The notes under the pieces were generated by a model. It was not told the DNA's origin, searched no databases, and saw only the letters and a list, made by a program, of their open reading frames with translations. A stretch of DNA of 33,271 nt from contig JARFQY010000231.1 of NCBI GenBank assembly GCA_029287535.1, positions 1 through 33,271 on the forward strand, given 5' to 3'. Positions 24,652 through 32,412 of this stretch are shown here, in pieces (within the stretch, counting starts at the first letter, position 1; each line of letters starts with the position of its first letter). The position numbers were made by a program, and so were the translations under genes. The stretch is from Filomicrobium sp. Lineage in GTDB: Bacteria; Pseudomonadota; Alphaproteobacteria; Rhizobiales; Hyphomicrobiaceae.

Positions 24652-26073
24652 CTACTCACCGGGCTGGACGACGCCGGGATCGTCCGGGGTTCTCAGTGGC
24701 GGGGTCGGGGTAATCCCGGTTGAGCGAATGGGTTCGTCCTCGGGCAAGCCAGGTTCACCGGTTTCAGGTGGCTTGGACATCAATCGGAGGAGAAAGTAGA
24801 TTCCCGCACCGAAAACCAGAAAATAGACAACGACGAAGGCGGCCAGCGAAACGCCGACGGCGGGGGCGGCAAGAGGCGAAACGGAGTCGACCGTTTTCAG
24901 AAGACCGTAGACCGTATAGGGCTGACGGCCCATCTCGGTTGTGACCCAGCCGGCGAGCACTGCGACGAACCCCATGGGCCCCATGAAGACCGCTGCCCGG
25001 TGAATGAGTCCCGATTCGTGGAGCCGGCCCGTGAACCTCAGGACCAGCGACCAGAAGCCGATGGCGATCATGAGCATTCCAATGCCGACCATGATCCGGA
25101 AACTCCAGAACAGGACCGGTGCGTAGGGGCGCTCTTCCTTGGGCCAGGCCTTCAAGCCTTTGACTTCACCGACCCAGTCATGGGTCAGTACAAAGCTTCC
25201 GAGTTTGGGGATGCCAATGGCGTAACGGGTTTCCTCAGCCTCCATGTCGGGCCAACCAAAGAGGAGAAGCGGCATGCCTCTTTCGGTTTCAAAGAGCCCT
25301 TCCATCGCGGCGATCTTGGCTGGCTGATGCTTCAGGGTATTGAGGCCGTGCAAGTCACCCGCGAAGAGCTGGATCGGTGCGACCACCACGGCCATCCACA
25401 TCGCCATCGAAAACGAAAGGCGGGCAATCTGATTGGTGTTGTCGCGCAGAAGATGCCAGGCGCCGACGGCGCCGACCACAAAGGCGGTTGTCAGGTAAGC
25501 GGCCAGCACCATGTGAACCAGCCGGTAGGGGAATGAAGGATTGAAGACGATCTGCCACCAGTCGGCCGGAACGAACTGGCCCACGTCATTGATCGCGTAA
25601 CCCACCGGAGTTTGCATCCAGCTATTGACCGAGAGAATCCAGAAAGCGGAAAAGAACGTGCCGAAAGCCACAAGGAGCGTCGCCAGGAAGTGCAGGTGTT
25701 TGCCGACACGATCCATGCCAAACAACATGACGCCGAGGAAGCCGGCCTCCAGGAAGAATGCCGATAGAACCTCGTAGCCCATCAGGGGCCCAAGGATGGG
25801 TCCCGTCTTGTCGGCGAAGACGCTCCAGTTGGTTCCGAACTGGTAGCTCATCACAATGCCGGAGACGACACCCATTGCGAATGAAACGGCGAAGATCTTC
25901 AGCCAGTACTTGAAGGCGTCGATGTAGACTTGGCGGCCAGTAAGCAGCCAAAGGCCTTCGAGCACAGCAAGGTAAGAAGCAAGGCCAATGGTGAAGGCGG
26001 GGAAAACAATGTGAAAGGAAACCGTGAACGCAAATTGGATCCGAGCCAAATCGACGGCAAGTGGCAGGTCCAT
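24652..26073 (-). CDS. cydA: Cytochrome bd-type quinol oxidase subunit I (CioA-like)
   Basis: 473 residues with about nine membrane helices. Heme ligands and conserved sites visible: H21 (FAFTVSFHIVFP), E101 and E109 (GYEVLSAFFLEAGFLGVMLFG), a later His in YRLVHMVLAAYL, and the GWVTTEMGRQPYTVYG motif (E. coli has GRQPW). The Q-loop is short, as in CioA enzymes. It oxidises quinol and carries hemes b and d/b. It starts the operon cydA-cydB-DUF2474. Upstream (26074-26315) lies a near-perfect FNR/FixK-type site. High oxygen affinity or cyanide resistance cannot be inferred from sequence alone. Confidence 0.94.
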   Translation of the reverse strand: MDLPLAVDLARIQFAFTVSFHIVFPAFTIGLASYLAVLEGLWLLTGRQVYIDAFKYWLKIFAVSFAMGVVSGIVMSYQFGTNWSVFADKTGPILGPLMGYEVLSAFFLEAGFLGVMLFGMDRVGKHLHFLATLLVAFGTFFSAFWILSVNSWMQTPVGYAINDVGQFVPADWWQIVFNPSFPYRLVHMVLAAYLTTAFVVGAVGAWHLLRDNTNQIARLSFSMAMWMAVVVAPIQLFAGDLHGLNTLKHQPAKIAAMEGLFETERGMPLLLFGWPDMEAEETRYAIGIPKLGSFVLTHDWVGEVKGLKAWPKEERPYAPVLFWSFRIMVGIGMLMIAIGFWSLVLRFTGRLHESGLIHRAAVFMGPMGFVAVLAGWVTTEMGRQPYTVYGLLKTVDSVSPLAAPAVGVSLAAFVVVYFLVFGAGIYFLLRLMSKPPETGEPGLPEDEPIRSTGITPTPPLRTPDDPGVVQPGE

Positions 26074-26206
26074 GAGGTAACCCCTGCAAATCTGACTGAC
26101 ATCAGTATTGTTACGCGAAAGGTGCGGCGGTGAATATCGGCAGTTGGTCCACTTGCGGCTGGAATCTCCGTCAAATCAAGTCAGGGTACGTTTTATTGCC
26201 GCCTTG

Positions 26207-26220
26207 TTGATGGCGATCAT
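26207..26220. promoter_or_regulatory. FNR/FixK-like half-conserved box TTGAT-N4-ATCAT
   Basis: TTGATGGCGATCAT matches the FNR/FixK consensus TTGAT-N4-ATCAA in nine of ten fixed bases. It lies in the 242-base gap between cydA (minus, start 134 bases away) and the DUF302 gene (plus, start 96 bases away), so it could control either in response to low oxygen. One 14-base match is not proof; no such site was searched for in all gaps. Confidence 0.4.
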
Positions 26221-26315
26221 TGACGTAGTCGGTGGCCAGCTTACCAGTATAGATCAATATGCCCGAACCGTACTGGCTCTTGGCTGCGACGTGACGCCAT
26301 TGGAGGAAAGCCGCC

Positions 26316-26819
26316 ATGCAGAGTTCGTTTCGTCATCTGATGCTGGCCGTGTTGCTGGCAGGGCTTGTTGTGCCACTGGGCTCAGCCGGAGCAATGGAGA
26401 AGCGCGGCTACAACTCCGCGATCAAAGAGGGTGAGTTTGCCGACGTCTTGCAGGACGTCAAAGATGCGATCATCGACCGCGGGCTTGTCATCGACTATGT
26501 CGGCCACGTCGACACGATGCTCGAGCGCACCAGCGAGACGGTCGGCAGTGTTACCGAACGGGGGGTGAAATCGCCGTTCCTTGCCGCGAAGTATGTGCAG
26601 TTCTGTTCGGCCAAGCTCACCCATGACGCCGTTAGCGCCAACCCCTACAACATTGCCGTGTGTCCCTATGTCGTGTTTGTTTTCGAGGAACGGGCCACGC
26701 CTGGGCAGGTCGTCGTCGGATACCGCCGGCCGATTCCGGGGCCTTCAAGGCTGACCCGAAGGGCGCTCAACAAAATTGAAGCGCTGCTTTCAGAGATCAT
26801 GGCGGAAGCGACCGAGTGA
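26316..26819 (+). CDS. DUF302 family secreted protein
   Basis: 167 residues. Signal peptide (LMLAVLLAGLVVPLGSAGAM). The mature part is a DUF302-like alpha/beta domain: a helix (FADVLQDVKDAIIDRGLVIDYVGHVDTML) followed by YVQFCSAKLTHDAVSANPYNIAVCPYVVFVFEE, with two Cys. DUF302 proteins have no firm function. It overlaps the next gene by four bases (GTGA), so both are co-translated. GGAGG about 10 bases before the ATG is the ribosome binding site. Link to the divergent bd oxidase genes is possible through the shared promoter region. Confidence 0.8.
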   Translation: MQSSFRHLMLAVLLAGLVVPLGSAGAMEKRGYNSAIKEGEFADVLQDVKDAIIDRGLVIDYVGHVDTMLERTSETVGSVTERGVKSPFLAAKYVQFCSAKLTHDAVSANPYNIAVCPYVVFVFEERATPGQVVVGYRRPIPGPSRLTRRALNKIEALLSEIMAEATE

Positions 26820-28039
26820 GACGCGTGGCCGTTATTGGCGGTGGACCGTCGGGGTTAATGGCGGCGGACGTTATCTCCGGGGCGGGCGCCGCGGTGACCA
26901 TCTTTGAGAGGATGCCGTCGGTCGGTCGCAAATTCCTGATGGCGGGGCGGGGTGGTCTCAATCTTACGCACAGCGAGAATCTCGACGTGTTTCTTGGCCG
27001 CTATGGCGCCGCCGAACAGGCATTACAGACAGCTATTGGAGCGTTGCCTCCCGACTCCATCCGTGAATGGGCCAAGGGTCTTGGAGAAGAAACATTCATC
27101 GGCTCCAGCGGTCGCGTATTTCCCAGTGCCATGAAGGCATCCCCATTGTTGCGGGCGTGGTTGCGGCGTCTTGCCGAGCGCAGTGTGACGGTCAAGACCC
27201 GGCACCGCTGGCGGGGCTGGGATGCGCGTGGCGACCTTATCTTTGATACGCCGGAGGGTGTCGTTTCGTCTCGTGCAGAGGCGACTGTTCTGGCGCTGGG
27301 GGGCGGCAGCTGGGCTCGGCTAGGATCAGATGGCGGCTTTGTTGAAATCCTTCGCGGGATTGGTGTCGAGGTGACGCCGCTGCGTGCGGCCAACTGTGGT
27401 TTTGTGGCGGGCTGGTCCCGTGTCTTCCGCGAGCGGTTTCAAGGTACGCCGTTGAAGCGCATAGCGTTGTCTTTCGATGGCCAGTGCGTTCGCGGTGAGG
27501 CGCTGATTACCGCGGCGGGTATTGAAGGTGGGGCGATTTATGGTCTCTCCGCACCGCTGCGCGAACACATCGCGCATCATGGCCGCGCGACTGTCGTTAT
27601 TGATCTGCGCCCGGACCTCGACGAAGCGGCACTGCTGAATGCCTTGCAGGTTCCCCGCAAGAAGCAATCGCTGTCGACGTTCCTGCGCAAAGTGGCCCGA
27701 TTGCCGCCGGTGGCTGTCGGTTTGTTGCATGAAGCGGCACTATCAACATCACATCCGCTCGGCCAGCTTTCGCCGGACGAAATTGCCCGGCTCATCAAGG
27801 CAGTGCCGATTCAACTGACGGCGCCGGCTAACATGGACCGGGCGATTTCAACTGCTGGCGGCGTGGCGTATTCCGAGATCGACGCCGACTACATGCTGCG
27901 GCGGCGCCCTGGAGTGTTCGCTGCCGGAGAGATGCTTGACTGGGAAGCGCCAACGGGGGGGTACCTGCTGCAGGCTTCGATGAGCACTGGCGCGGCGGCG
28001 GGGCATGGTGTGGTGCGTTGGCTGCAGAGTAAATCGTGA
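26816..28039 (+). CDS. BaiN/HI0933-like FAD-dependent flavoprotein (TIGR03862-type)
   Basis: 407 residues, starting with GTG in a four-base overlap with the DUF302 stop. FAD site VAVIGGGPSGLMAADVIS, then KFLMAGRGGLNLTHSE, LALGGGSWARLGSDG, and the C-terminal FAD motif AGEMLDWEAPTGGYLLQASMS. This is the HI0933/BaiN family of aminoacetone-oxidase-like or '3-dehydro-bile acid reductase'-named flavoproteins, whose real substrates are mostly unknown. The start is fixed by the Rossmann motif. It is cytoplasmic. Confidence 0.88.
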   Translation: MRRVAVIGGGPSGLMAADVISGAGAAVTIFERMPSVGRKFLMAGRGGLNLTHSENLDVFLGRYGAAEQALQTAIGALPPDSIREWAKGLGEETFIGSSGRVFPSAMKASPLLRAWLRRLAERSVTVKTRHRWRGWDARGDLIFDTPEGVVSSRAEATVLALGGGSWARLGSDGGFVEILRGIGVEVTPLRAANCGFVAGWSRVFRERFQGTPLKRIALSFDGQCVRGEALITAAGIEGGAIYGLSAPLREHIAHHGRATVVIDLRPDLDEAALLNALQVPRKKQSLSTFLRKVARLPPVAVGLLHEAALSTSHPLGQLSPDEIARLIKAVPIQLTAPANMDRAISTAGGVAYSEIDADYMLRRRPGVFAAGEMLDWEAPTGGYLLQASMSTGAAAGHGVVRWLQSKS

Positions 28040-28098
28040 GGCTTCGGCGATGAACGGCAGCGGTTGCCGTCGTTTCACCGTCGGGCTAATCCTTGGTC

Positions 28099-28890
28099 AT
28101 GAGCTTAAAGATCCGCATCATTCCTTGCCTCGACGTCAAAGACGGCCGTGTCGTCAAGGGTGTCAATTTCGTTGACCTCATTGACGCCGGAGACCCTGTC
28201 GAGGCGGCAGCTGCTTACGACGAAGCCGGCGCCGACGAGCTGTGCTTCCTCGATATCACGGCCAGTCACGAAGACCGGGACACGATCTTCCACATCGTGG
28301 AGGAGACCGCGGAGCGTTGCTTCATGCCGCTCACGGTGGGCGGCGGGGTGCGAACCACCGAAGACGTCCGCAAGTTGCTTGAGGCGGGAGCCGACAAGGT
28401 GTCGATAAACACGGCGGCGGTGAACCGGCGGGAATTCGTGCGCGAGGCGAGCGAAAAATTCGGGGCCCAATGCATCGTCGTGGCCATTGATGCCAAGCAG
28501 GTGTCTGAGGAGGGCGAGCTGCTCAAGTGGGAGATCTTCACGCATGGCGGCCGCAAGCCGACGGGTATCGATGCGGTTGAATACGCCAAGGAGGTCGTTG
28601 CTCTTGGAGCTGGTGAGATCCTTCTCACCTCGATGGACCGTGACGGTACCAAGGCCGGATTCGACTTGGCACTGACACGGGCGATTTCAGACGCCGTGCC
28701 GGTCCCCGTGATCGCCTCGGGAGGCGTAGGCACGCTCGATCATCTTGTCGACGGGGTTCGAGAGGGGCATGCCAGCGCGGTTCTGGCTGCTTCGATCTTT
28801 CATTTCGGAACGCACAGCATCGGTGAAGCCAAACGGCACATGAAGAAGGCGGGGATCGCGATGCGTATGGACGGCGTTGCGACGGACTAG
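28099..28890 (+). CDS. hisF: Imidazole glycerol phosphate synthase cyclase subunit HisF
   Basis: 263 residues, TIM barrel. Catalytic Asp residues lie in [13 protein letters not shown] and VVAIDAKQ; phosphate-binding motifs are LTVGGGVRT and [23 protein letters not shown] is fully conserved. With HisH it makes imidazole glycerol phosphate and AICAR in histidine synthesis. ATG 28099 gives [10 protein letters not shown], the usual start. Other his genes are not in the window. Its stop overlaps the convergent TetR stop in the shared CTAG. Confidence 0.96.
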   Translation: MSLKIRIIPCLDVKDGRVVKGVNFVDLIDAGDPVEAAAAYDEAGADELCFLDITASHEDRDTIFHIVEETAERCFMPLTVGGGVRTTEDVRKLLEAGADKVSINTAAVNRREFVREASEKFGAQCIVVAIDAKQVSEEGELLKWEIFTHGGRKPTGIDAVEYAKEVVALGAGEILLTSMDRDGTKAGFDLALTRAISDAVPVPVIASGGVGTLDHLVDGVREGHASAVLAASIFHFGTHSIGEAKRHMKKAGIAMRMDGVATD

Positions 28891-29486
28891 GTCTGTGCTG
28901 GTACCGTTACTGCCCGGGCGGCGGCGGCACTCGCGGCGGCCCTTAGTCGGTCAATGGACGCGCCGGCCTTGGCGAGCACGCGCAAGCCAACGTAGGAGGC
29001 TGTGAGGCTTTCGGCTTCAGCTTTGCGGGCCTCTGAGGCCAGCTGCTGTCCATGTTCCGAATCCCGAAGCGCGGCGGCGAAAGCTCCCGTCATTCTGGCG
29101 AGCATGCTCGAGACCACCTTGCCGATGTCGGGGTCCTCGGAGGCCGGACCAGCAGCGGCGTTGCACATCAAGCAACCTCTGCGGTCGCCGTTGCGCACGG
29201 CTTCGATGATGGAGTCGAAAAGACGCGCAATGCGCTTGCCTCCATCGGGTTCCTGCCGATCGGTCAGGAGGTCCACCGCGCCCGCGACGGCGACCTCATC
29301 GTAATGCTTCAAGACGCGCAAAAAGAGCTTCTTCTTGTCGCCGAAGGCCTTGTAAAGGCTGCCCCTGGCGATCCCCATGCCATCCAGCAAGTCGGGTAGG
29401 GCCGCGCCGTCGTAGCCCTTCGCCCAAAAAACCTCGACTGCCTTTTCGATGGCTTCGTCGATATCGAACTCGCGCGGTCGCGCCAT
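28887..29486 (-). CDS. TetR family repressor, probable regulator of the DUF417 gene
   Basis: 199 residues. [52 protein letters not shown]. The ligand domain carries C105 and C108 ([12 protein letters not shown]). Length and the position of the first Cys recall NemR, whose Cys106 senses hypochlorite and electrophiles; redox sensing here is inference. It is divergent from a DUF417 (RclC/YkgB-like) membrane protein, and a perfect 14-base palindrome lies between the two genes, so it probably represses both. ATG 29486 is preferred (GGAG eight bases upstream) over ATG 29492. It is convergent with hisF. Confidence 0.9.
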   Translation of the reverse strand: MARPREFDIDEAIEKAVEVFWAKGYDGAALPDLLDGMGIARGSLYKAFGDKKKLFLRVLKHYDEVAVAGAVDLLTDRQEPDGGKRIARLFDSIIEAVRNGDRRGCLMCNAAAGPASEDPDIGKVVSSMLARMTGAFAAALRDSEHGQQLASEARKAEAESLTASYVGLRVLAKAGASIDRLRAAASAAAARAVTVPAQT

Positions 29487-29559
29487 GGTCATATCTCCTT
29501 ACCCATGCATCAAATTGGGTTTGGGACCAAAAAGTCAATAATTCACGATAACGTGTTTT

Positions 29560-29573
29560 GAACCGATCGGTTC
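29560..29573. promoter_or_regulatory. Palindromic TetR-type operator GAACCGA-TCGGTTC
   Basis: A perfect 14-base inverted repeat without spacer in the divergent promoter between the TetR gene (start 29486) and the DUF417 gene (start near 29658). Placement and form fit the operator of the adjacent repressor. The remaining intergenic bases show no gene. Confidence 0.7.
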
Positions 29574-29657
29574 CAAATGCATATTGATCACAGCGCCGGC
29601 GTCGAGCCGCCGCCGCGGATAACGGATCAAAGATCGCGGAAAGCGCGAGAGAGGACG

Positions 29658-30155
29658 ATGATCATGAGCATTTTGAACAATTCAAACAACGCCGTCGGCA
29701 TTATTGGCGGCAAGGTAACTCTGTACGGACTGGCCTTGGTTTTTGCGTGGATCGGGGCGATGAAGTTCACGGCCTATGAAGCCAACGCCATTCAAGGTCT
29801 GGTCGCTTCAAGCCCGCTGTTGTCCTGGCTGTATGGCATTTTGGACGTGCGCGGCGTGGCCAACCTGATCGGGACGATTGAAATCGCTACGGCCCTGTTA
29901 CTGGTGGCGCGTCCCTATAGTGCCTTGGCCGGTGTCATTGGTGGCTTGCTTGTTGCCGGTACGACGGCCGTAACGCTGACATTCATCCTTACGGCACCCG
30001 GCTGGGAAGCCAGTCTCGGCGGGTTCCCGGCTCTGTCAGTCGTTCCCGGGCAGTTCCTTTTGAAGGATGTGGTCTTGCTCGGCGCCGGCCTAGCAATCGC
30101 CGGAGATGCGCTGAAGGAACTCAATGCCTGGAGTGGGCAGGCTATCCGCACCTAA
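29658..30155 (+). CDS. DUF417 (YkgB/RclC-like) inner membrane protein
   Basis: 165 residues, four membrane helices. Family core: LVFAWIGAMKFTAYEANAIQGLVASSPLLSWLYGILDVRG and LLLVARPYSALAGVIGGLLVAGT, ending PGQFLLKDVVLLGAG. In E. coli the relative RclC belongs to a reactive-chlorine resistance system; function is not proven at the molecular level. ATG 29658 or 29664 can start (GAGAGAGG just upstream); the frame extends upstream through the operator to 29577 but that would place the operator inside the coding sequence. It is followed by a good terminator. Confidence 0.9.
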   Translation: MIMSILNNSNNAVGIIGGKVTLYGLALVFAWIGAMKFTAYEANAIQGLVASSPLLSWLYGILDVRGVANLIGTIEIATALLLVARPYSALAGVIGGLLVAGTTAVTLTFILTAPGWEASLGGFPALSVVPGQFLLKDVVLLGAGLAIAGDALKELNAWSGQAIRT

Positions 30156-30195
30156 GCCAAGCGAAGCCAAGGCAATTTCAAGAGCAGTCAACTTC

Positions 30196-30230
30196 AGTGG
30201 GGCCGATATGGTCCCACTTTTTCTTTTTTT
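30196..30230 (+). terminator. Rho-independent terminator of the DUF417 gene
   Basis: A 9-bp stem with one G-T pair (AGTGGGGCC at 30196-30204 with GGTCCCACT at 30210-30218), a 5-base loop, then TTTTCTTTTTTT. It starts 41 bases after the stop. The rest of 30231-30415 holds the promoter of the lanmodulin-like gene; no box is certain. Confidence 0.9.
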
Positions 30231-30415
30231 GTTCTCCGCCGTGGCATTGCGGCCAAATGCTGCATCGCGAAATTTCGTTTTCAATGAGGTTGTTGAGGTG
30301 ATAGGGCTCACGCGCGACTTCAACCTTTTGGGGGTGTCCACCGCTTTGTGAATTCGATCAAACGACCGGTTTGCAGCGGGCGTCGTCCTTGGGTTGCTTA
30401 GAAGGAGTAAAAAGC

Positions 30416-30835
30416 ATGAAATCAAGTATCGCCATGAGCCTGGCGGCCGTTGCCGCCATTGGAATTACCGTTTCCGCCGAGGTGCCTGCAGCCGAAGCCA
30501 AGGGCCATAGCTGCAAAGCGATTGCAAAATTCGATCGCAATGGCGACGGGCGGCTTAGTATCTTCGAGGCCAAACGCGCCGGCAGAGCGACATTCAATGC
30601 GCTGAATCCGGATGGTGACTTCACACTGGAATACGCTGAGGTGCGCGGACGCATCGGACCCAAGACTTTTGACCGCTACAACAGGATCAAGCGGAAGGGT
30701 CTGGACCGCATCGAATGGACCCGGCTTGTCCGTGCCCGCTTTCATGCCGCCAACCCGGATGGCGACCGCACGATTGAGTGCAATGAACTCTATACGCCGG
30801 CCGGCCGGCGGCTGATGGCGGTCATCGCGTACTGA
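30416..30835 (+). CDS. Lanmodulin-like periplasmic EF-hand protein with a degenerate third EF loop
   Basis: 139 residues; signal peptide 1-28 (ends AAEA). Four EF-hand positions lie at 40-51 (DRNGDGRLSIFE), 64-75 (NPDGDFTLEYAE), 89-100 (NRIKRKGLDRIE) and 113-124 (NPDGDRTIECNE). The loops are spaced 24, 25 and 24 residues start to start, leaving only 12-13 residues between loops, as in lanmodulin; calmodulin-like pairs are wider. Loops 2 and 4 have Pro at position 2 and the N-P-D-x-D-x-T pattern of lanmodulin. The ends also align (HAANPDG..TPAGRRLMAVI against lanmodulin KAANPDN..SPAGSALVNLI, from memory). Loop 3 is basic and lacks most ligands; loops 2 and 4 have F and R at position 6 in place of Gly. 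Start ATG 30416 has AAGGAG eight bases upstream. It should be periplasmic and bind Ca or lanthanides. Whether it is selective is unknown. Confidence 0.85.
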   Translation: MKSSIAMSLAAVAAIGITVSAEVPAAEAKGHSCKAIAKFDRNGDGRLSIFEAKRAGRATFNALNPDGDFTLEYAEVRGRIGPKTFDRYNRIKRKGLDRIEWTRLVRARFHAANPDGDRTIECNELYTPAGRRLMAVIAY

Positions 30836-30874
30836 TCAGTGCCGCGATCCAAGCGACAAGGCAATGCCATCTAG

Positions 30875-30907
30875 AGACGCCGGCCTACTGTCTGGGGGCC
30901 GGCGTCT
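30875..30907. terminator. 11-bp hairpin between convergent genes (possible terminator)
   Basis: AGACGCCGGCC (30875-30885) and GGCCGGCGTCT (30897-30907) form a perfect 11-bp stem with an 11-base loop. It lies 40 bases after the lanmodulin-like stop and spans the stop codon of nth (30885-30887). Only a weak T content (TGTCCTT) follows on the plus strand, so its role as terminator is uncertain. Confidence 0.5.
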
Positions 30908-31760
30908 TGTCCTTATATGGGCACAGGTCAACGACCGGGCAGCGCCAGCACTCCGGCTTTCGCGCCTTGCACAGGTATCGGCCGTGCAGGATGAGCCAGT
31001 GGTGAGCAGGGACGCCGTACTCTTTGGGAACGATCGCCAGTAGGTCGGCCTCGACTTGCTCAGGTGTCTTGCCTTTGGAAAACCCAAGGCGGTGGGCAAT
31101 TCTGAAGACGTGCGTGTCGACCGCCATGGTCGGCTGGCCAAACCATACGTTCAAGACGACGTTGGCCGTTTTGCGCCCCACACCTGGTAGGCTTTCGAGG
31201 GCATCTGCGTCTTGTGGGACGGCGCCTTGGTACTCGTCGATGAGCTTCTGGGACAAGGCGATGACGTTCTTGGCCTTGTTGCGATACAGTCCGATTGTCT
31301 TGATCAGCTCTCTGACGCGGTCTTCGCCGAGCCGTACCATTTTTTCGGGGGTATCGGCGGCGGCGAACAATTGCCGGGTCGCCTTGTTGACGCCCGCGTC
31401 GGTGGCTTGTGCGGACAGGACAACGGCCACCAATAGCGTGTAGGCGTCAGTGTGCTCCAGTTCGCCCTTGGGTTCCGGTTCGATCTCAGCGAAGCGCGAA
31501 AAGACAGCGTTCACGGTTTCGGGGGACACGGACGGCCGGCGCCGTCGCTTGGCGGGCTTTCGCTTGGGTGGGGCACCGCGAGCCTTGTTCGTTGAACTCT
31601 TCGAGCCGCGCTTGGTTTCCGTCTGCTCCGTTCTCTTTTTGGTGACCGCTGTTTTTTTGGGCAGCGGCGGGGCGGGCGCCGGCGTGGCGCTGGTCACGTC
31701 GGCGCCTGCTTGCTTTTTTCCAGATGTGATCTTGGCTTTGATGGATTTGTTGGTTTTCAT
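30885..31760 (-). CDS. nth: Endonuclease III with basic N-terminal extension
   Basis: 291 residues. The catalytic core has the helix-hairpin-helix with the catalytic Lys (LESLPGVGRKTANVVLN), the catalytic Asp (AVDTHVFRIAHRLG), and four Cys for the [4Fe-4S] cluster (LCKARKPECWRCPVVDLC). It removes oxidised pyrimidines and cuts the abasic site. Residues 1-78 are an unusual Lys/Arg/Thr/Ala-rich extension (e.g. KPAKRRRRPSVSPET); E. coli Nth has about 211 residues. ATG 31760 starts the extension, and a longer frame to 31871 would overlap the divergent DUF2244 gene. The extension may add DNA binding. Confidence 0.93.
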   Translation of the reverse strand: MKTNKSIKAKITSGKKQAGADVTSATPAPAPPLPKKTAVTKKRTEQTETKRGSKSSTNKARGAPPKRKPAKRRRRPSVSPETVNAVFSRFAEIEPEPKGELEHTDAYTLLVAVVLSAQATDAGVNKATRQLFAAADTPEKMVRLGEDRVRELIKTIGLYRNKAKNVIALSQKLIDEYQGAVPQDADALESLPGVGRKTANVVLNVWFGQPTMAVDTHVFRIAHRLGFSKGKTPEQVEADLLAIVPKEYGVPAHHWLILHGRYLCKARKPECWRCPVVDLCPYKDKTPAPRQ

Positions 31761-31831
31761 GGGGCTCAATACAAACAGGCTTCCGGATTCGCGATCTCTA
31801 TGGCGATCCCGTTGCAGTACAGGCGAATTGG

Positions 31832-32326
31832 ATGGACGAGCAACACCAAGAAGCGCAACCTGCTGAAACATTCAACGCGATTTTGACACCACATCGCTCG
31901 CTGAGCCCGCTCGGGTTCTTGGTGCTGATGTCGCTGATTTCGCTCGTCAGCTTTGTTGTCGGCCTCTACTTTTTGTTGCTGGGTGCCTGGCCGATCATGG
32001 GTTTCTTCGGGCTTGATGTGTTGTTGATCTACATTGCGTTCCGCCTGAACTACCGGTCCGGGCGGGAGTATGAAACGGTGGACCTGTCGCCACATCTGCT
32101 CAAGCTTACGCGTGTTGATCCGGCTGGGCGTGCAAAGACCTATGATTTCAATCCCTATTGGGTGCGCGTCGGGCTCACGGAGGAGCACGACGGGCGAAAC
32201 ATCATGTGGCTGGCCTCGCATGGTCGCGAGCTCGTGTTCGGCCGGTTCCTGAGCGACGATGAGCGACGAGAGTTTGCCGAGGCGCTTGGTCTGGCGTTGG
32301 CCAACGCCAGATCGCCGCGCGCTTGA
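31832..32326 (+). CDS. DUF2244 family membrane protein
   Basis: 164 residues with two membrane helices (LGFLVLMSLISLVSFVVGLY and IMGFFGLDVLLIYIAFRLNYRSG), then a cytoplasmic region, DFNPYWVRVGLTEE...VFGRFLSDDERREFAEALGLAL, the DUF2244 signature. No function is known, but the family is common in Alphaproteobacteria near respiration or repair genes. It is divergent from nth with a 71-base gap, so they may share a promoter region. It is 86 bases before the AraC-MGMT gene. Confidence 0.87.
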   Translation: MDEQHQEAQPAETFNAILTPHRSLSPLGFLVLMSLISLVSFVVGLYFLLLGAWPIMGFFGLDVLLIYIAFRLNYRSGREYETVDLSPHLLKLTRVDPAGRAKTYDFNPYWVRVGLTEEHDGRNIMWLASHGRELVFGRFLSDDERREFAEALGLALANARSPRA

Positions 32327-32412
32327 GGCTGTTGGGGACTGCAAGAATCGGGTCGCCTTGAGCGTTTCGGCCGGTATAACTCCGGCGACGATGCGCTCAA
32401 AGAAGGCAACTG

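Noticed and set aside
30124-30351. 75-residue frame between DUF417 and the lanmodulin-like gene
   Set aside because: It overlaps the DUF417 coding end and runs through a rho-independent terminator, so it is unlikely to be translated.
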